The position numbers were made by a program, and so were the translations under genes. Shown piece by piece: positions 44,755 to 53,742 of a stretch of 64,000 nucleotides of DNA. Every line of letters begins with the position of its first letter. Positions within the stretch are counted from its first letter, which is position 1. The notes below the pieces were generated by a model. It was not told the origin of the DNA, made no database searches, and saw only the letters and a list, made by a program, of their open reading frames with translations. The stretch comes from Desulfoluna sp942491485 (GTDB lineage: Bacteria; Desulfobacterota; Desulfobacteria; Desulfobacterales; Desulfolunaceae), in the NCBI GenBank assembly GCA_942491485.1, contig CALOAX010000004.1:496001-560000 (forward strand), written 5' to 3'.

Positions 44755-45401
44755 GTGAATCTCCCTGTGGTGCTGGATTTATGGTCGGGTGTCGAAACAC
44801 CGGGGTTTCAATGAAGCCAGGGGGGAGCCGTCGCACTTGATAGAGCTGATTTGAACCTCTTGTCTCACCCAATATAGTTATGAAGTAGAGCAAAGGGTGA
44901 CGTTTCTTTGACAGAACGCTATATGACGCTGTTGTTTAATAGTCTTTTTGAGGTATGGAACTCTTAAGGGCAGTTTGGATTATTTGTAGTGTGGTATTGT
45001 GCATCGGGTCAAGTATTAATTCGCACTTAAACTCAAAAAAGCGCGATAGTGATCGCACCGGTAATTTTGTTTGATGGATTGTGGGTGCGAAGGGGTGGGT
45101 ATGGTTTGGGTGGGATGACGTGGCGATGGTTTGGTGTCGGGGGAGGGGTGTTGGAGCTTGTCTGGGGTTTGTTATGTGCCCGTGATGGGCACGGGACGAC
45201 CTTTGCCCATCCTACCTGAGCACTTACCTACTGCTCTGATACCTTGCATATAAGCGCACCCGAATCGAGAAGGATCCGGGTTATAGGGTAGCATCCCATC
45301 GTAGGTGAATGCATACCAATGTTCCGTGGGTATCGTGCAGCCGGGGAAGGCGAATGAAGAGGTGTGCATCAACCAGCTTTCAAGGTGGCACACCTTGGTT
45401 T
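44755..45401. other. Intergenic region, mostly without recognisable features
   Basis: A/T- and T/G-biased unique sequence. Only its right half holds a known piece: a class F fragment at about 45217-45296 (GCATATAAGCGCACCCGAATC and GATCCGGGTTATAGGG) and CTTTCAAGGTGGCACACCTT just before the next gene's stop. Confidence 0.5.
45217..45296. repeat. Class F element fragment
   Basis: Inverted partial copy of the MITE-like element: GCTCTGATACCTTGCATAT and the end GATCCGGGTTATAGG. Confidence 0.5.
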
Positions 45402-46004
45402 TTAAGAGTCGTCGCGGGTGGAGGCTTTAAACATCTCCCCCAGTGGGCTCTCCGGGGAGAGAAAGGATTCGATCTCTCTGAAATAGGGGGGCTTTGTGTC
45501 GCCATGGTCGATGCGGGAGAGGTGGGGGAAATTCTCCGGGGAGACGCCCTGGTGGTTCTGGGCCTGAACCGCTTCTTCTTCCATGGCGTAGAGTTCTGCC
45601 GCCATCTTTTCCATGGCCTCGGCAAAGGGGGCGAGGTGGGGTGCTTGGGCAGAGAGGTCTTTCAGGCTGTTTTTGATCTGCCGGGTGAGGATCTCCAAGG
45701 GTTCAAGGGCGTCTTTTCGCCTCTCCATGGCTTTCTCCAGAACGGCCCCGAAAAGAAACGGGGCGAGATCCACGAGGTGGCCCTGGGTGGCACCGGTCTC
45801 TTCTGAAATGGACTTGATGAGGGTTTGGGACAAGGGGGAGATACTGTAGGAGATCTTTTTCTTTTTGGCGTCGTCCCGGCCTTCAATCATCTCGGCCAGT
45901 TTTTCAGATAAGTGCGGGAGCCCTTGTTTGCTGGAGAGGATTTCATCGGAGAGCCACGTGGCGGGAGCTTGTGGCTTTTTCTTTTTCGGGGCCTTTTTTT
46001 CCAT
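45402..46004 (-). CDS. Uncharacterised charged cytoplasmic protein
   Basis: A 200-residue protein from the ATG at 46004, which has GGAGAGA upstream; 85 upstream codons of the same open frame are repeat sequence. The N-terminus is Lys/Pro-rich (MEKKAPKKKKPQAPATWLSD) and the rest is predicted helical with no Cys. I do not recognise a family. It sits between repeats with no obvious partner. Confidence 0.65.
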   Translation of the reverse strand: MEKKAPKKKKPQAPATWLSDEILSSKQGLPHLSEKLAEMIEGRDDAKKKKISYSISPLSQTLIKSISEETGATQGHLVDLAPFLFGAVLEKAMERRKDALEPLEILTRQIKNSLKDLSAQAPHLAPFAEAMEKMAAELYAMEEEAVQAQNHQGVSPENFPHLSRIDHGDTKPPYFREIESFLSPESPLGEMFKASTRDDS

Positions 46005-46092
46005 GTGGATATCTCTCCGTTTGCACCGTATGGGGTTGATTATGCATGGCCTTTGCAACATCCAAAGGGAACCAATCAGTTCATGAAAAGTG

Positions 46093-46212
46093 GCCTCCGG
46101 CGGCAAGGTGTGCCATCTTGAAAGCAGGTTGGCGTGTGACCTGGGACTTAACCAACAAGACCTGTTTGGCCAACGTTTCAGCCGTTTGTCCCACGGAAGG
46201 TCCGCCAGTGGC
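46093..46212. repeat. Degenerate composite repeat (class B + class A)
   Basis: GCCTCCGGCGGC, AAGGTGTGCCATCTT, AAGACCTGTTTGGCC and a decayed end GGTCCGCCAGTGGC. Confidence 0.6.
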
Positions 46213-46386
46213 TTAAGCTGAATAGTGACACTCCAAAGCCGGTTTAAGCAATAAACCACGGCTTGATGTTTTGCAAACGGATTTTAGAGAAGAACAGGAT
46301 GGATGAATGCCACCCCTGGGTTGTAAAGAGTGAGGTTGGGGGGTCTGGGTAAGCCACCGATTGGCGTTTACCCCAACCATGGGGCC

Positions 46387-46482
46387 TGATTTTCTAACCC
46401 TACGTGCGAGCCGGGTGCACTCATCTGCAGATCTGATGCCTTGCATGCAAGGGCACCCGACTCGTGAAACATCCGGGTTTGG
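46387..46482. repeat. Class F element fragment
   Basis: Shares GTGCACTCATCTGCAGATC and GATGCCTTGCATGC with the MITE-like elements and ends GTGAAACATCCGGGTTTGGG. Confidence 0.55.
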
Positions 46483-46491
46483 GGAGCACTC

Positions 46492-47040
46492 TTATTCCAG
46501 CTTGCAACCCCAGTCATAGGGAATGATGTCGTTGTCCGTGGGGTTCAGCCGTCGTTCGTCGACGTTGTCCGGATCGTAATAGACCGAGGGCATGCCGATG
46601 ACCACGGAGACCTCCTGCCCGATGTTCTTGGTGCCGTGGAAGATGCCGGGCGGGATAAAGACGGCGCGCTGCTGGCGCTCCCCCATGAAGATTTCATTGA
46701 GGACGCCGTAGGTGGGGGATTCCTCGCGGTAGTCGTAAAGCACCAACTTCACCATGCCGGTGACGCAGACGAGGTGGTCTTCCTGAACCGAATGAAGGTG
46801 CCAGCCTTTGACCATGCCGGGGTAAGAGTAAGAGGCGATGGCCTGCTTGATCTCTCCGGCGTTCATGGATGCGTCGTCAAAGCGCATCACCTCCATGAGA
46901 AATCCCCTCTCATCGGAAAAGAGATCCAACTCCTTGATCACCACCCCATCAATGATGGCCTCACCGTAAAATCCGGGGATCTCCTGAATCCTGGGGCGAG
47001 CCATTTGGTCGTACTCTTTCATGCTTAAAACTTGTGCCAT
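46492..47040 (-). CDS. RmlC-like dTDP-4-dehydrorhamnose 3,5-epimerase family protein
   Basis: A 182-residue cupin from the ATG at 47040, which has CAGGAGGAAACC upstream. DLFSDERGFLMEVMR is the strand with the substrate-binding Arg region, WHLHSVQEDHLVCVTG carries the catalytic His motif (commonly WHxH in this family) and RAVFIPPGIFHGT is the C-terminal signature. Enzymes of the family epimerise dTDP-4-keto sugars or isomerise similar nucleotide sugars for surface polysaccharides. No other sugar genes are nearby, so the substrate is open. Confidence 0.85.
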   Translation of the reverse strand: MAQVLSMKEYDQMARPRIQEIPGFYGEAIIDGVVIKELDLFSDERGFLMEVMRFDDASMNAGEIKQAIASYSYPGMVKGWHLHSVQEDHLVCVTGMVKLVLYDYREESPTYGVLNEIFMGERQQRAVFIPPGIFHGTKNIGQEVSVVIGMPSVYYDPDNVDERRLNPTDNDIIPYDWGCKLE

Positions 47041-47084
47041 GGTTTCCTCCTGTGTTTGGTGTGTCATTGGGTAGATATACATGG

Positions 47085-47280
47085 GCCTCCGGCGGCATGG
47101 TGAGCCACCTTGAAAGCGGATGACCGTTGCGCAATGGCAACCGGTGTTTAATGTGTATCCAATACCTCTGTCGTTGTTTACGGGCGAAGCCCATCAGCGA
47201 ATGTGATCGCCCTGAGGAACGAAGGGCGGGAGCATTCGCGAACCTGGGGTCCAGGGGCTCAGCCCCTTGCCGCCGGAGGC
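47085..47280. repeat. Composite intergenic repeat (class B/C)
   Basis: GCCTCCGGCGGC, hairpin ATGGTGAGCCACCTT, ACGGGCGAAGCCCATCAGCG, GAGGAACGAAGGG, hairpin AGGGGCTCAGCCCCTT and GCCGCCGGAGGC beside the flavin reductase stop. Confidence 0.8.
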
Positions 47281-47289
47281 ACGGTTTTT

Positions 47290-47892
47290 CTAAACTTCGG
47301 ACGTTATGGGGTCCACGCCGGTGGGGAACATGGCGGCGAAGGGTTCAAAGCCGTGGGTCTCCCGGATGGTGCAGAAGTGCATGCCGGTTTTGCTGCCTGT
47401 CATCATAAGGGGGTTGGCGGCAAAGGGGTCCAGGTGGTGGGTGTGGTCCAGGACTTCGTCCTTGACTTCAAGGCGCAGGACCTTTCCCATGATGAGGCTG
47501 TAGTGGTCTTCTTTGAACTCTTTATCAAGGCGGCACTCCATCCAGGCGTAGCAGCCTTGAATTCCGGGGGCGCTGATGGTGTGGGAGGGTTTCTCTTCAA
47601 GATCCGCGAGGTCGTATTCGTCGACATCGGGGGGTGTCACTTTCGCTGTTGGAATGACCTTTCCCTCAAAGTCGATGCCGGGCAGGTTGATGACGAATTC
47701 CCCGGTGTCGCGGATGTTTTTAAGGGTGTCCCTTTTTTCAGCCGATGCAAAGCAGATGAGGTCCAGGGGCCTTAAGACCGGCATGATGCAGGAGTAGGGG
47801 GCGATGTTTCGGACGCCGTCGATGCTGATGGTGGAGATAAAGCTGACGGGAAGGGGCATGATGCCTTCCCGCATGAAGGGTTTGAGAAGCAT
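47290..47892 (-). CDS. Flavin reductase-like FMN-binding protein
   Basis: A 200-residue split-barrel protein. PLPVSFISTISIDGVRNIAP binds FMN as in flavin-reductase-like domains, with FASAEKRDTLKNIRDTGEFV following. It probably binds FMN and transfers electrons from NAD(P)H or an iron-sulfur partner in the cytoplasm. It is downstream of the periplasmic FmdE gene on the same strand, separated by a full composite repeat, so operon membership is uncertain. Confidence 0.88.
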   Translation of the reverse strand: MLLKPFMREGIMPLPVSFISTISIDGVRNIAPYSCIMPVLRPLDLICFASAEKRDTLKNIRDTGEFVINLPGIDFEGKVIPTAKVTPPDVDEYDLADLEEKPSHTISAPGIQGCYAWMECRLDKEFKEDHYSLIMGKVLRLEVKDEVLDHTHHLDPFAANPLMMTGSKTGMHFCTIRETHGFEPFAAMFPTGVDPITSEV

Positions 47893-47947
47893 GGTGGGTT
47901 CCTTAAATTTATTGGTAAAGACGTTTGTAGCTATTCAGCTCAAAGTC

Positions 47948-48129
47948 GCCTCCGGCGGCCCTGCCGGGGGCCAAACTTTTGAAAAGTTTGATAAACAGGT
48001 TTTGAGGCTGATTTCAAATCATTCTAAGGTGTTGGGGTTTGATGATGCCCACGTGATTTGCCCTGAGGAACGAAGGGGAAATCACGTGGGCAACCAGCTT
48101 TCGAGGTGGCTCACCTCGCCGCCGGAGGC
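47948..48129. repeat. Complete composite repeat (class A + class C), type copy
   Basis: 182 bases. Left end GCCTCCGGCGGC, class A hairpins and AAACAGGTTTTGAGG; then a palindrome CCCACGTGATTTGCC with its inverted partner around GAGGAACG, the CGAGGTGGCTCACCTCG hairpin and GCCGCCGGAGGC. It is the clearest complete copy. Confidence 0.88.
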
Positions 48130-48141
48130 ATGTTTTTGCGC

Positions 48142-49209
48142 CTACCATTCGGTGTCCTCGCCGAGAATCATAGAAAGGGGGTTGGCGCCCATGCGGGTGA
48201 GGGCGTTAAAATCGTCCGTTGAGTTCAACGGGATGGTCTTGTGGGTGGAGACGAACTCTTCCGGGCTGGGGGGCTGGCTGAAGATCCAGCGGTTGTAGCA
48301 GACGTGGAGCCAGGGGTTTGCTTTCCAGTTGAGGTCGTCCTGGGAGAGGCCGAGGCTCTCAAGGAATGCCCCTGTCTTCCACTGGAAAGACAAGACCGAC
48401 GCGTCTCCTTTCTGGGTGGTGCTGTTGAACCGGATCACAACACCCCCCAGCTGGTCCCATGATTTGCCCTCGCTTTTCCATGGGCGGTTGTAGGGGTAGA
48501 TCATGGAGAGGTACCCCTTTTTGCCGGGGGTGAGGTTCAGGTGCCGGACGATGTAGTCGTCCTGGCACCAGGCCGGAACACCGATGTAGGTGTAGGATTC
48601 GCCGTCCCTTAAGGGCAGCTGGCTGAGGATGTAGCCTGCCGTGAAATAGCCGGTGGCAACCCCGCAGCAGAAATGGTCGTGGAAGAGGGCTCCCTGGAGG
48701 AGTTCCTCAGGCACTCTGTCGTAGCGGCCGTTGGCAAGGGTGACGATGGCAAAGGATTTCTTACCCAGAATTTCCTGAAAAGGAGCAAAGGAGGTGCCGG
48801 GCCCTACCCAGAGGTTGAAAACCTTCGAAGCAACCAGTTCGTCGCCATCCGCCGTCAGGGAGACAGCGGAGAGCTCTTTGGGGCCCTTTCGGTGCACGAA
48901 GACCATGATGAGGGGCTCGTCAAACCGGGCATGGACGCTCAAAAGATTCCCGGCCCCCCTGCTGATGGCGCTCAGCCGGGTAACGGTGTCCAGGATCGGA
49001 CCCGTGGACTCACCCTGATGCTTCACATACCCCGCGTTGGTCACCAGGGTCAGCCCTTCGTCAAACGGCGACGCAGACAATGTCTCCATGGCATGCATCA
49101 ACGCACGTTGCCCAAGGGTCGGGTTGTGACCTCCCATGGCATGGGCCGAAAAGGCGGATAACCCCATCACAAGCAACCAAACCAGAATTCCGATGTTCCA
49201 TTTTTTCAT
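48142..49209 (-). CDS. Secreted FmdE-family metal-binding protein
   Basis: A 355-residue protein with a signal peptide from the ATG at 49209 (about residues 1-24, ending AHA; TGGAGA upstream). FHDHFCCGVATGYFTAGYI is the FmdE domain signature with His and Cys residues positioned to bind a metal (Zn in solved family members). A second Cys pair lies further on (WCQDD and HVCYNRW). A periplasmic FmdE next to a TonB-dependent receptor suggests it receives a metal or metal complex after uptake. The N-terminal 110 residues are of unknown fold. Confidence 0.8.
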   Translation of the reverse strand: MKKWNIGILVWLLVMGLSAFSAHAMGGHNPTLGQRALMHAMETLSASPFDEGLTLVTNAGYVKHQGESTGPILDTVTRLSAISRGAGNLLSVHARFDEPLIMVFVHRKGPKELSAVSLTADGDELVASKVFNLWVGPGTSFAPFQEILGKKSFAIVTLANGRYDRVPEELLQGALFHDHFCCGVATGYFTAGYILSQLPLRDGESYTYIGVPAWCQDDYIVRHLNLTPGKKGYLSMIYPYNRPWKSEGKSWDQLGGVVIRFNSTTQKGDASVLSFQWKTGAFLESLGLSQDDLNWKANPWLHVCYNRWIFSQPPSPEEFVSTHKTIPLNSTDDFNALTRMGANPLSMILGEDTEW

Positions 49210-49227
49210 CTTATTTCTCCATTTTTT

Positions 49228-49470
49228 GCCTCCGGCGGCCAGGGGATGATCCCCTGGACCCCATAAGGCGAATGCGATTCGGGTGCCGCAGCTCAACGTT
49301 TCTCGCGTCCGCATTCGCACGACGTCTGAGGACATACGCGATGCGTCGTGTGTCAGGCGTATACCGTTAACCATGGCAGCAGCCCCTCAGCGAATGTGAT
49401 CGACCCGAGGAACGAGGAGCGGGAGCATTCGCAACCAGCTTTCGAGGTGGCTCACCTCGCAGGCGGAGGC
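49228..49470. repeat. Composite intergenic repeat (class C)
   Basis: GCCTCCGGCGGC, hairpin CCAGGGGATGATCCCCTGG, CGAGGAACGAGGAGCGGG, hairpin CGAGGTGGCTCACCTCG and an altered end AGGCGGAGGC. Confidence 0.75.
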
Positions 49471-49477
49471 GTTGTTT

Positions 49478-51604
49478 TTAAAATGTTGCCGAGAGCCCCA
49501 CGGTGTAGGTCCTGTCAGGCATGGGGTAGCCCGCCTCTTCTTCGTAGTCTTCGTCAAAGATGTTGTCGACGGAGGCCAGGAGCCGCCATGCGCTGAATGC
49601 GTTCTGGAAGACGAGGACGGAGGCGTTTGCGCCCACGACAGTGTAGGCATCCAGTGTTTCAAGGGTGGTGCCGCTTAGGTGCTCGCGATCGTCCACGTGT
49701 CTCAGGGTGAGGCGCGCACTGATGCGCTCTTCAAGCTGATAGTCGAGGCCGAGGTTGACCATGGTTTCCGGGAAGTCCGGGATTTGTCCTTCGAGGCGGT
49801 CTTCGGTATCCCAGGGGTCCCCTTTTTTGTCGCCCTTTTGATACGTGAGGTTGCCCCAGGCGGAGATGTTGAAGGGGAGCTGTTTCCGCAGGGAGAGCTC
49901 GGTTCCGTAGATGGTCACCTCATCGATGTTGTAGACGACAGAGCCGGTTCCGGGGACCATGGTGGAGGTGATGTAATCGTCGATGTCGTAATGGTAGCCA
50001 CGGATTTCGACCTGAAAGGTGTGAGCAATATCCTGGGAGAAGGCAAGCTCCACTTGCCTGGACTCTTCGGGGCTGAAGTCGGTGTTGAAAAAGCCGCTGC
50101 TGCGGTTCAGGTACCACCAGAAGTATTCAGGTGAGGTGGGGTAGCGATGGGCGATGCCGAGGCGAGTGGTAAACTCCCCGCCTTTCCAGGGGTGAAAGGC
50201 GAGGGCTGCCCGTGGGGCGAGGTTGGATTCCGACAGGTCGGTGGGGGTGGCTGCGGCGGGAAACCCGAAGGCATCCGGGTCGATGGCATCGGCGTTGAAC
50301 CACTCCTGTCGCAGGCCCGCTTCGAGGGTCCAGTTTTTGGACAGGCTCCATGTGTCCTGAAGGTAGACCGCATGGTACGCCATGATGTCCGGCTGCCCTT
50401 CGAATCCCTCTTTGATGAAGGCGAAATAGGGGGAGTTGATGGAGCCGTTGAAATAGCTGGTGTCGATGTCGGTGACCGTCTGGTCGCCCCAGCCGTGGCT
50501 TTGGGTTTCGCCACCGGCCTCAAGGGTATGGTTGCCGAAGGTGAGTTGGCCTTCTGCCTGCAGGGACCAGTTGTCAGGCTCCGCTTCGGTTTCTCGTTTG
50601 TAGATGACCTTGTCGGGGTTGGCGGCGTCGACGTAGGTCTCTTCCTTGTCCTGACTCCAGGTAAGGTAGTCGAGGCGGAGGTGGCCTTTTTCGAACTGCT
50701 TTTCGACCCAGGCGGTGATGCGGGTGTTTTCGTCCTCGGCAAAGCTGTCGTCTCCCCAGGCGGTGGCGCCGTTGATAAGCCTGCTGGAGATGCCGGGTCC
50801 CCCCAGCTCCCGTTCGTCAGCGTCTGGCTCACCCCCATCGTAATAGGGGCTGTCGGGACGGTTGTAGACGGGCATGCCCGTTTCGTATTTGCTCCAGCAG
50901 ATGCCGGCGCCCACCTCAAGGCCCATGGGAAGGTTGACCGAGAGATCCATCTCGCCATGGTTGCGGTCCATGAAATTGTTTCTCAAAAATCCGTCTGTTT
51001 CATAATGGCCGCCGGAAAAAAACCAGCTTCCATAGCTGTTTCGTCCCATGTGGGTGAGCACCTCTTCGTGGGTCTTTTCGCTGCCGTAAAGGCCTCGGAG
51101 TTCTGTCTCCAGCCCCTCGTCCGGCTTTCGGGTGGTGATGTCCACCACGCCTCCTAAGGTATTGCCGTATTTGGCCGGCACGGCGCCTTTGTACACCTGA
51201 ATGGTTTCAACGCTGTTGCGGTTGATGGTGCTCCAGTCTACGGGTCCGTTGCCGTATGATCCGTCACGCTGGATGGGGACCCCGTTTTTCAGGATGAGCA
51301 GTCGGGATTCGTCGAACCCCCTCATGCGCAGCTTTCCGTTTTCGTTGCCCGAGACCGCTGTGCGCCTGAGCTGAATCCCGGGGATTTCGACGAGGTTGTC
51401 CAGCACGGTGTCCGAGATGCCCGGCTGAACCACCTGCTCGCGGGAGAGGATCTCCGGTTTGACGGCATCTGGGCGCCTGGCCTCGATGGTGACCTCGTCC
51501 AGGGCAAGAACCGTTTTGTCTTCAGGCTCCGAGTCGGCCCATGCAAGGCCGGTGAATGCGCACAGCAGCAGGAAGAGACACATGCCTGCAGATCGTGTTT
51601 TCAT
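49478..51604 (-). CDS. TonB-dependent outer-membrane receptor
   Basis: A 708-residue protein from the ATG at 51604 (signal peptide about 1-23, ending AWA). A TonB-box-like stretch (LALDEVTIEARRP) and a plug domain (about 45-160, PGIQLRRTAVSGNENGKLRM and GGVVDITTRKP) precede a 22-strand-type barrel ending in the terminal Phe of VGLSATF. Specificity cannot be read by eye; the BtuB/cation-complex group is the closest in appearance. The flanking FmdE genes and the TonB-ExbBD genes indicate a self-contained uptake system, probably for a metal complex. Confidence 0.93.
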   Translation of the reverse strand: MKTRSAGMCLFLLLCAFTGLAWADSEPEDKTVLALDEVTIEARRPDAVKPEILSREQVVQPGISDTVLDNLVEIPGIQLRRTAVSGNENGKLRMRGFDESRLLILKNGVPIQRDGSYGNGPVDWSTINRNSVETIQVYKGAVPAKYGNTLGGVVDITTRKPDEGLETELRGLYGSEKTHEEVLTHMGRNSYGSWFFSGGHYETDGFLRNNFMDRNHGEMDLSVNLPMGLEVGAGICWSKYETGMPVYNRPDSPYYDGGEPDADERELGGPGISSRLINGATAWGDDSFAEDENTRITAWVEKQFEKGHLRLDYLTWSQDKEETYVDAANPDKVIYKRETEAEPDNWSLQAEGQLTFGNHTLEAGGETQSHGWGDQTVTDIDTSYFNGSINSPYFAFIKEGFEGQPDIMAYHAVYLQDTWSLSKNWTLEAGLRQEWFNADAIDPDAFGFPAAATPTDLSESNLAPRAALAFHPWKGGEFTTRLGIAHRYPTSPEYFWWYLNRSSGFFNTDFSPEESRQVELAFSQDIAHTFQVEIRGYHYDIDDYITSTMVPGTGSVVYNIDEVTIYGTELSLRKQLPFNISAWGNLTYQKGDKKGDPWDTEDRLEGQIPDFPETMVNLGLDYQLEERISARLTLRHVDDREHLSGTTLETLDAYTVVGANASVLVFQNAFSAWRLLASVDNIFDEDYEEEAGYPMPDRTYTVGLSATF

Positions 51605-51678
51605 TGCGTGTTTCAAAGGATAACAAAGCCTCCATCTTGGGGTGGGTGAACAGAAGAGTGAAACGTTAAAAAAAACAT

Positions 51679-51915
51679 GCCTCCGGCGGCCAAGGGCTGA
51701 GCCCTTGGAACCCAGGTTCGCAAATGCTCCGAACCCTCGTTCCTCGGGTTCGTCACATTTGCTGACGGGCTGCGCCCGTGAACAATCGAAGAGGTTATCC
51801 AAGCTCCATCATGCAGCCCGTAGGGCTCTTCATGGTTTTTTATAAAAGGTTGAACCATGACGTCAGCGGAATTCGGGTTGACGTTGGCCGGAATAACTCC
51901 GGCGGCAAGGGTGGC
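51679..51915. repeat. Composite intergenic repeat (class C and class H)
   Basis: GCCTCCGGCGGC, hairpin CCAAGGGCTGAGCCCTTGG, CCCTCGTTCCTCGGG, GACGGGCTGCGCCCGTGAAC, then the class H segment (inverted relative to 39640-39770) to CCGGCGGCAAGGG. Confidence 0.75.
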
Positions 51916-52013
51916 GAATCCACATTAGGCGAAAACACCTCGAAAGCGGGTTGCCGCAGTGCTTTTATGAAATGTGTGCATTTGATTTCCGCTGGAGCCA
52001 TAATCAATGTTGG

Positions 52014-52607
52014 TTATGCCTCACAGCACGTGTAGCAAAGGGATTTGCCGTTCACCTGTTGACGTTTGGATGCCATCACAGGCTCGCCGCATTTATCGCA
52101 AGGCAGCGAGGGCTCCACCCTGGCTTTGGGCGGCATGTCAGGGGGTGCGGCCTTCATGGAGAAGAGGGCGCTCCATGGCGTAAAGAGAATCTCTTCGGCC
52201 TTTGTGCGGTGGTGGGCCCAGAAGTCGGCGGTCTCTGCCTCGGTGGCGGACTCGTCCATCACCTTGGCAATCAGGGCCTTGTGTACATCGGACAACTCCA
52301 CCGCCCCCGGCTTCAGGCAGAGTCGGACTGATTTGTCGCGCTCCCGACTGATGAAGGTGACGGCCACTTTTCCCACATCTTTGTATATGAAATTGCCCTT
52401 TCCAAAGGTGCTGCCGGAGAGCACCTGAACGGCATCTGCGCAGCAGGCGTCTGTCTCTATAATGGAGACCACCTCCTCGTCTCCTGCTCTGGGAACTCCC
52501 AGCTCCCAAAGGCCCGCCCGTGACGCCACGATGCCCAGGGCCAGCCCCGGGCAGAGGTGGCCGTGAAAGTCCACGCATCGCTTGATGTCCTCATCGAGTG
52601 TTTTCAT
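52014..52607 (-). CDS. Cytoplasmic FmdE-family protein with C-terminal zinc finger
   Basis: A 197-residue protein from the ATG at 52607 (AAGGAGATAG upstream). CVDFHGHLCPGLALGIVASR is the classical FmdE motif and ETDACCADAVQVLSGSTFGK its second one. Residues about 165-195 form a four-Cys zinc ribbon of the TraR/DksA-like kind (CDKCGEPV and CYTCCEA). It has no signal peptide, so it complements the periplasmic FmdE in the same cluster. FmdE proteins accompany molybdenum/tungsten formylmethanofuran dehydrogenases in archaea; here a role in delivering or sensing a metal is inferred. Confidence 0.9.
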   Translation of the reverse strand: MKTLDEDIKRCVDFHGHLCPGLALGIVASRAGLWELGVPRAGDEEVVSIIETDACCADAVQVLSGSTFGKGNFIYKDVGKVAVTFISRERDKSVRLCLKPGAVELSDVHKALIAKVMDESATEAETADFWAHHRTKAEEILFTPWSALFSMKAAPPDMPPKARVEPSLPCDKCGEPVMASKRQQVNGKSLCYTCCEA

Positions 52608-52658
52608 ATCTATCTCCTTTATGTCGTGATTCTTGTATGTGTTCAGCCTGGAAAAGCA

Positions 52659-52745
52659 GCCTCCGGCAGCGAGGTGTGCCACCTTGAAAGCGGGTAACGA
52701 TGCGCATTGCCCCTCGTTCCTCGGGTCAAATCACATCCGTTTTTG
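52659..52745. repeat. Class B repeat module
   Basis: GCCTCCGGCAGC, hairpin GAGGTGTGCCACCTT, GCCCCTCGTTCCTCGGG core and CAAATCACATCCG. Confidence 0.75.
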
Positions 52746-52809
52746 GGTCGAGAGTTTTTACGCACCTCTCCCGTATCGCGAACGGCGATTTTCAAGGGCG
52801 AGTCATGGA

Positions 52810-52924
52810 TTGACGAAGGGAGGATTCGGATGGTAGGACTAATCCGGGATCTTCCTTCGGGAAGACTCAATACCTAAGGAGACAGTCCCTTCTCTTGCCG
52901 GAGCCGGACTGTCTCCTTTTTTTG
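52810..52924 (+). ncRNA. Candidate small RNA on the plus strand
   Basis: A TTGACG box (52810) and a weak TAGGAC box 18 bases on precede a short stretch with a CTTCCTTCGGGAAG hairpin (UUCG loop) and a strong terminator. No coding frame is present. It lies between tonB and the FmdE gene but on the opposite strand, so its transcript would be antisense to the operon transcript. Confidence 0.4.
52878..52924 (+). terminator. Strong intrinsic terminator on the plus strand
   Basis: GGAGACAGTCC pairs perfectly with GGACTGTCTCC around a 17-base loop, followed by eight T. There is no upstream plus-strand gene. Confidence 0.85.
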
Positions 52925-52998
52925 TTTGGGATGGGGCATGGGTCTGCAGCTATCCCTTCAGGGATGTGGGCAGACGACCCCATGAAAATGGGTCGGGG

Positions 52999-53685
52999 TC
53001 ATGTCAGTTCAAAACACAATGTCACCTCCAGGCTGATGGGTGTTTTTGCCATGTGTTCGGGCAGGGACGGGAAGGGGGCGGCTGAGAGCACCGCTTTTTT
53101 CGCCGCCGTGTTGAGGGCTGCGAACCGGCTGCCACGGACAATGGTGATGCGCTTTACGTCTCCACCGGGTGAGAGGACAAAGCGCACCCTGATGGCCCCT
53201 TCCATGTGCGCTCTTTGCGCGCGCCTCGGGTATGTTTTGAACGCTTCGATACGCTGGCGGACCTGGCTGGCGTAGAGCCGCGTGAGCTCACCATGGGAGA
53301 GAACCACCGCTTTTTTCGCCACCTCAGGTGCTGGGGGCGACGCAATGATTGATGGCGAGACCGTCTCCGCGAGGGGACGTCTTAACTCTTCGGTGCGTTT
53401 TACCGGGGCTGTCGGTGCCTCACGCATCGCCACAGGCGTTATGACGGTCGCCGTTTTCTTCTTCACGACGCGGCTTTTGGGCATCATGTGGGGCCTCTCC
53501 GTTGCCTTTGGTGGGGGCGCTTCAGGCTGTTTGCTGCTCTCCTCAACGATGGAGAGAAGCTCTATCTCTCCGGCCATGTGGACCTTTTCTGCGTGCAGGA
53601 ACTCCGGCTGCCAGAGCCAGAAGGCGGCCACATGCAGGGCCAGAGAGATGGCGATGCCCAGGATGCATTGTGAATGGTCAGTCAA
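52999..53685 (-). CDS. tonB: TonB energy transducer
   Basis: A 228-residue protein. The best start is TTG at 53685, preceded by GGGAGA at 8 bases and beginning just before the membrane anchor (ILGIAISLALHVAAFWLWQP). A Pro/Lys-rich periplasmic spacer and a C-terminal TonB domain follow (residues about 140-228, YPRRAQRAHMEGAIRVRF, then VLSPGGDVKRITIVRGS). It transmits the proton-motive force from ExbBD to the receptor in this cluster. The longer open frame upstream is repeat sequence. Confidence 0.9.
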   Translation of the reverse strand: MTDHSQCILGIAISLALHVAAFWLWQPEFLHAEKVHMAGEIELLSIVEESSKQPEAPPPKATERPHMMPKSRVVKKKTATVITPVAMREAPTAPVKRTEELRRPLAETVSPSIIASPPAPEVAKKAVVLSHGELTRLYASQVRQRIEAFKTYPRRAQRAHMEGAIRVRFVLSPGGDVKRITIVRGSRFAALNTAAKKAVLSAAPFPSLPEHMAKTPISLEVTLCFELT

Positions 53686-53742
53686 CGCCGATCTCCCGTG
53701 AGAAAATGGATAAAAAATACGGTAATTACTCAGCCCAAAGTC

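Noticed and set aside
45402..46259. Longer version of the charged protein beginning at 46259
   Set aside because: The first 85 codons translate repeat sequence; the ATG at 46004 has its own ribosome site.
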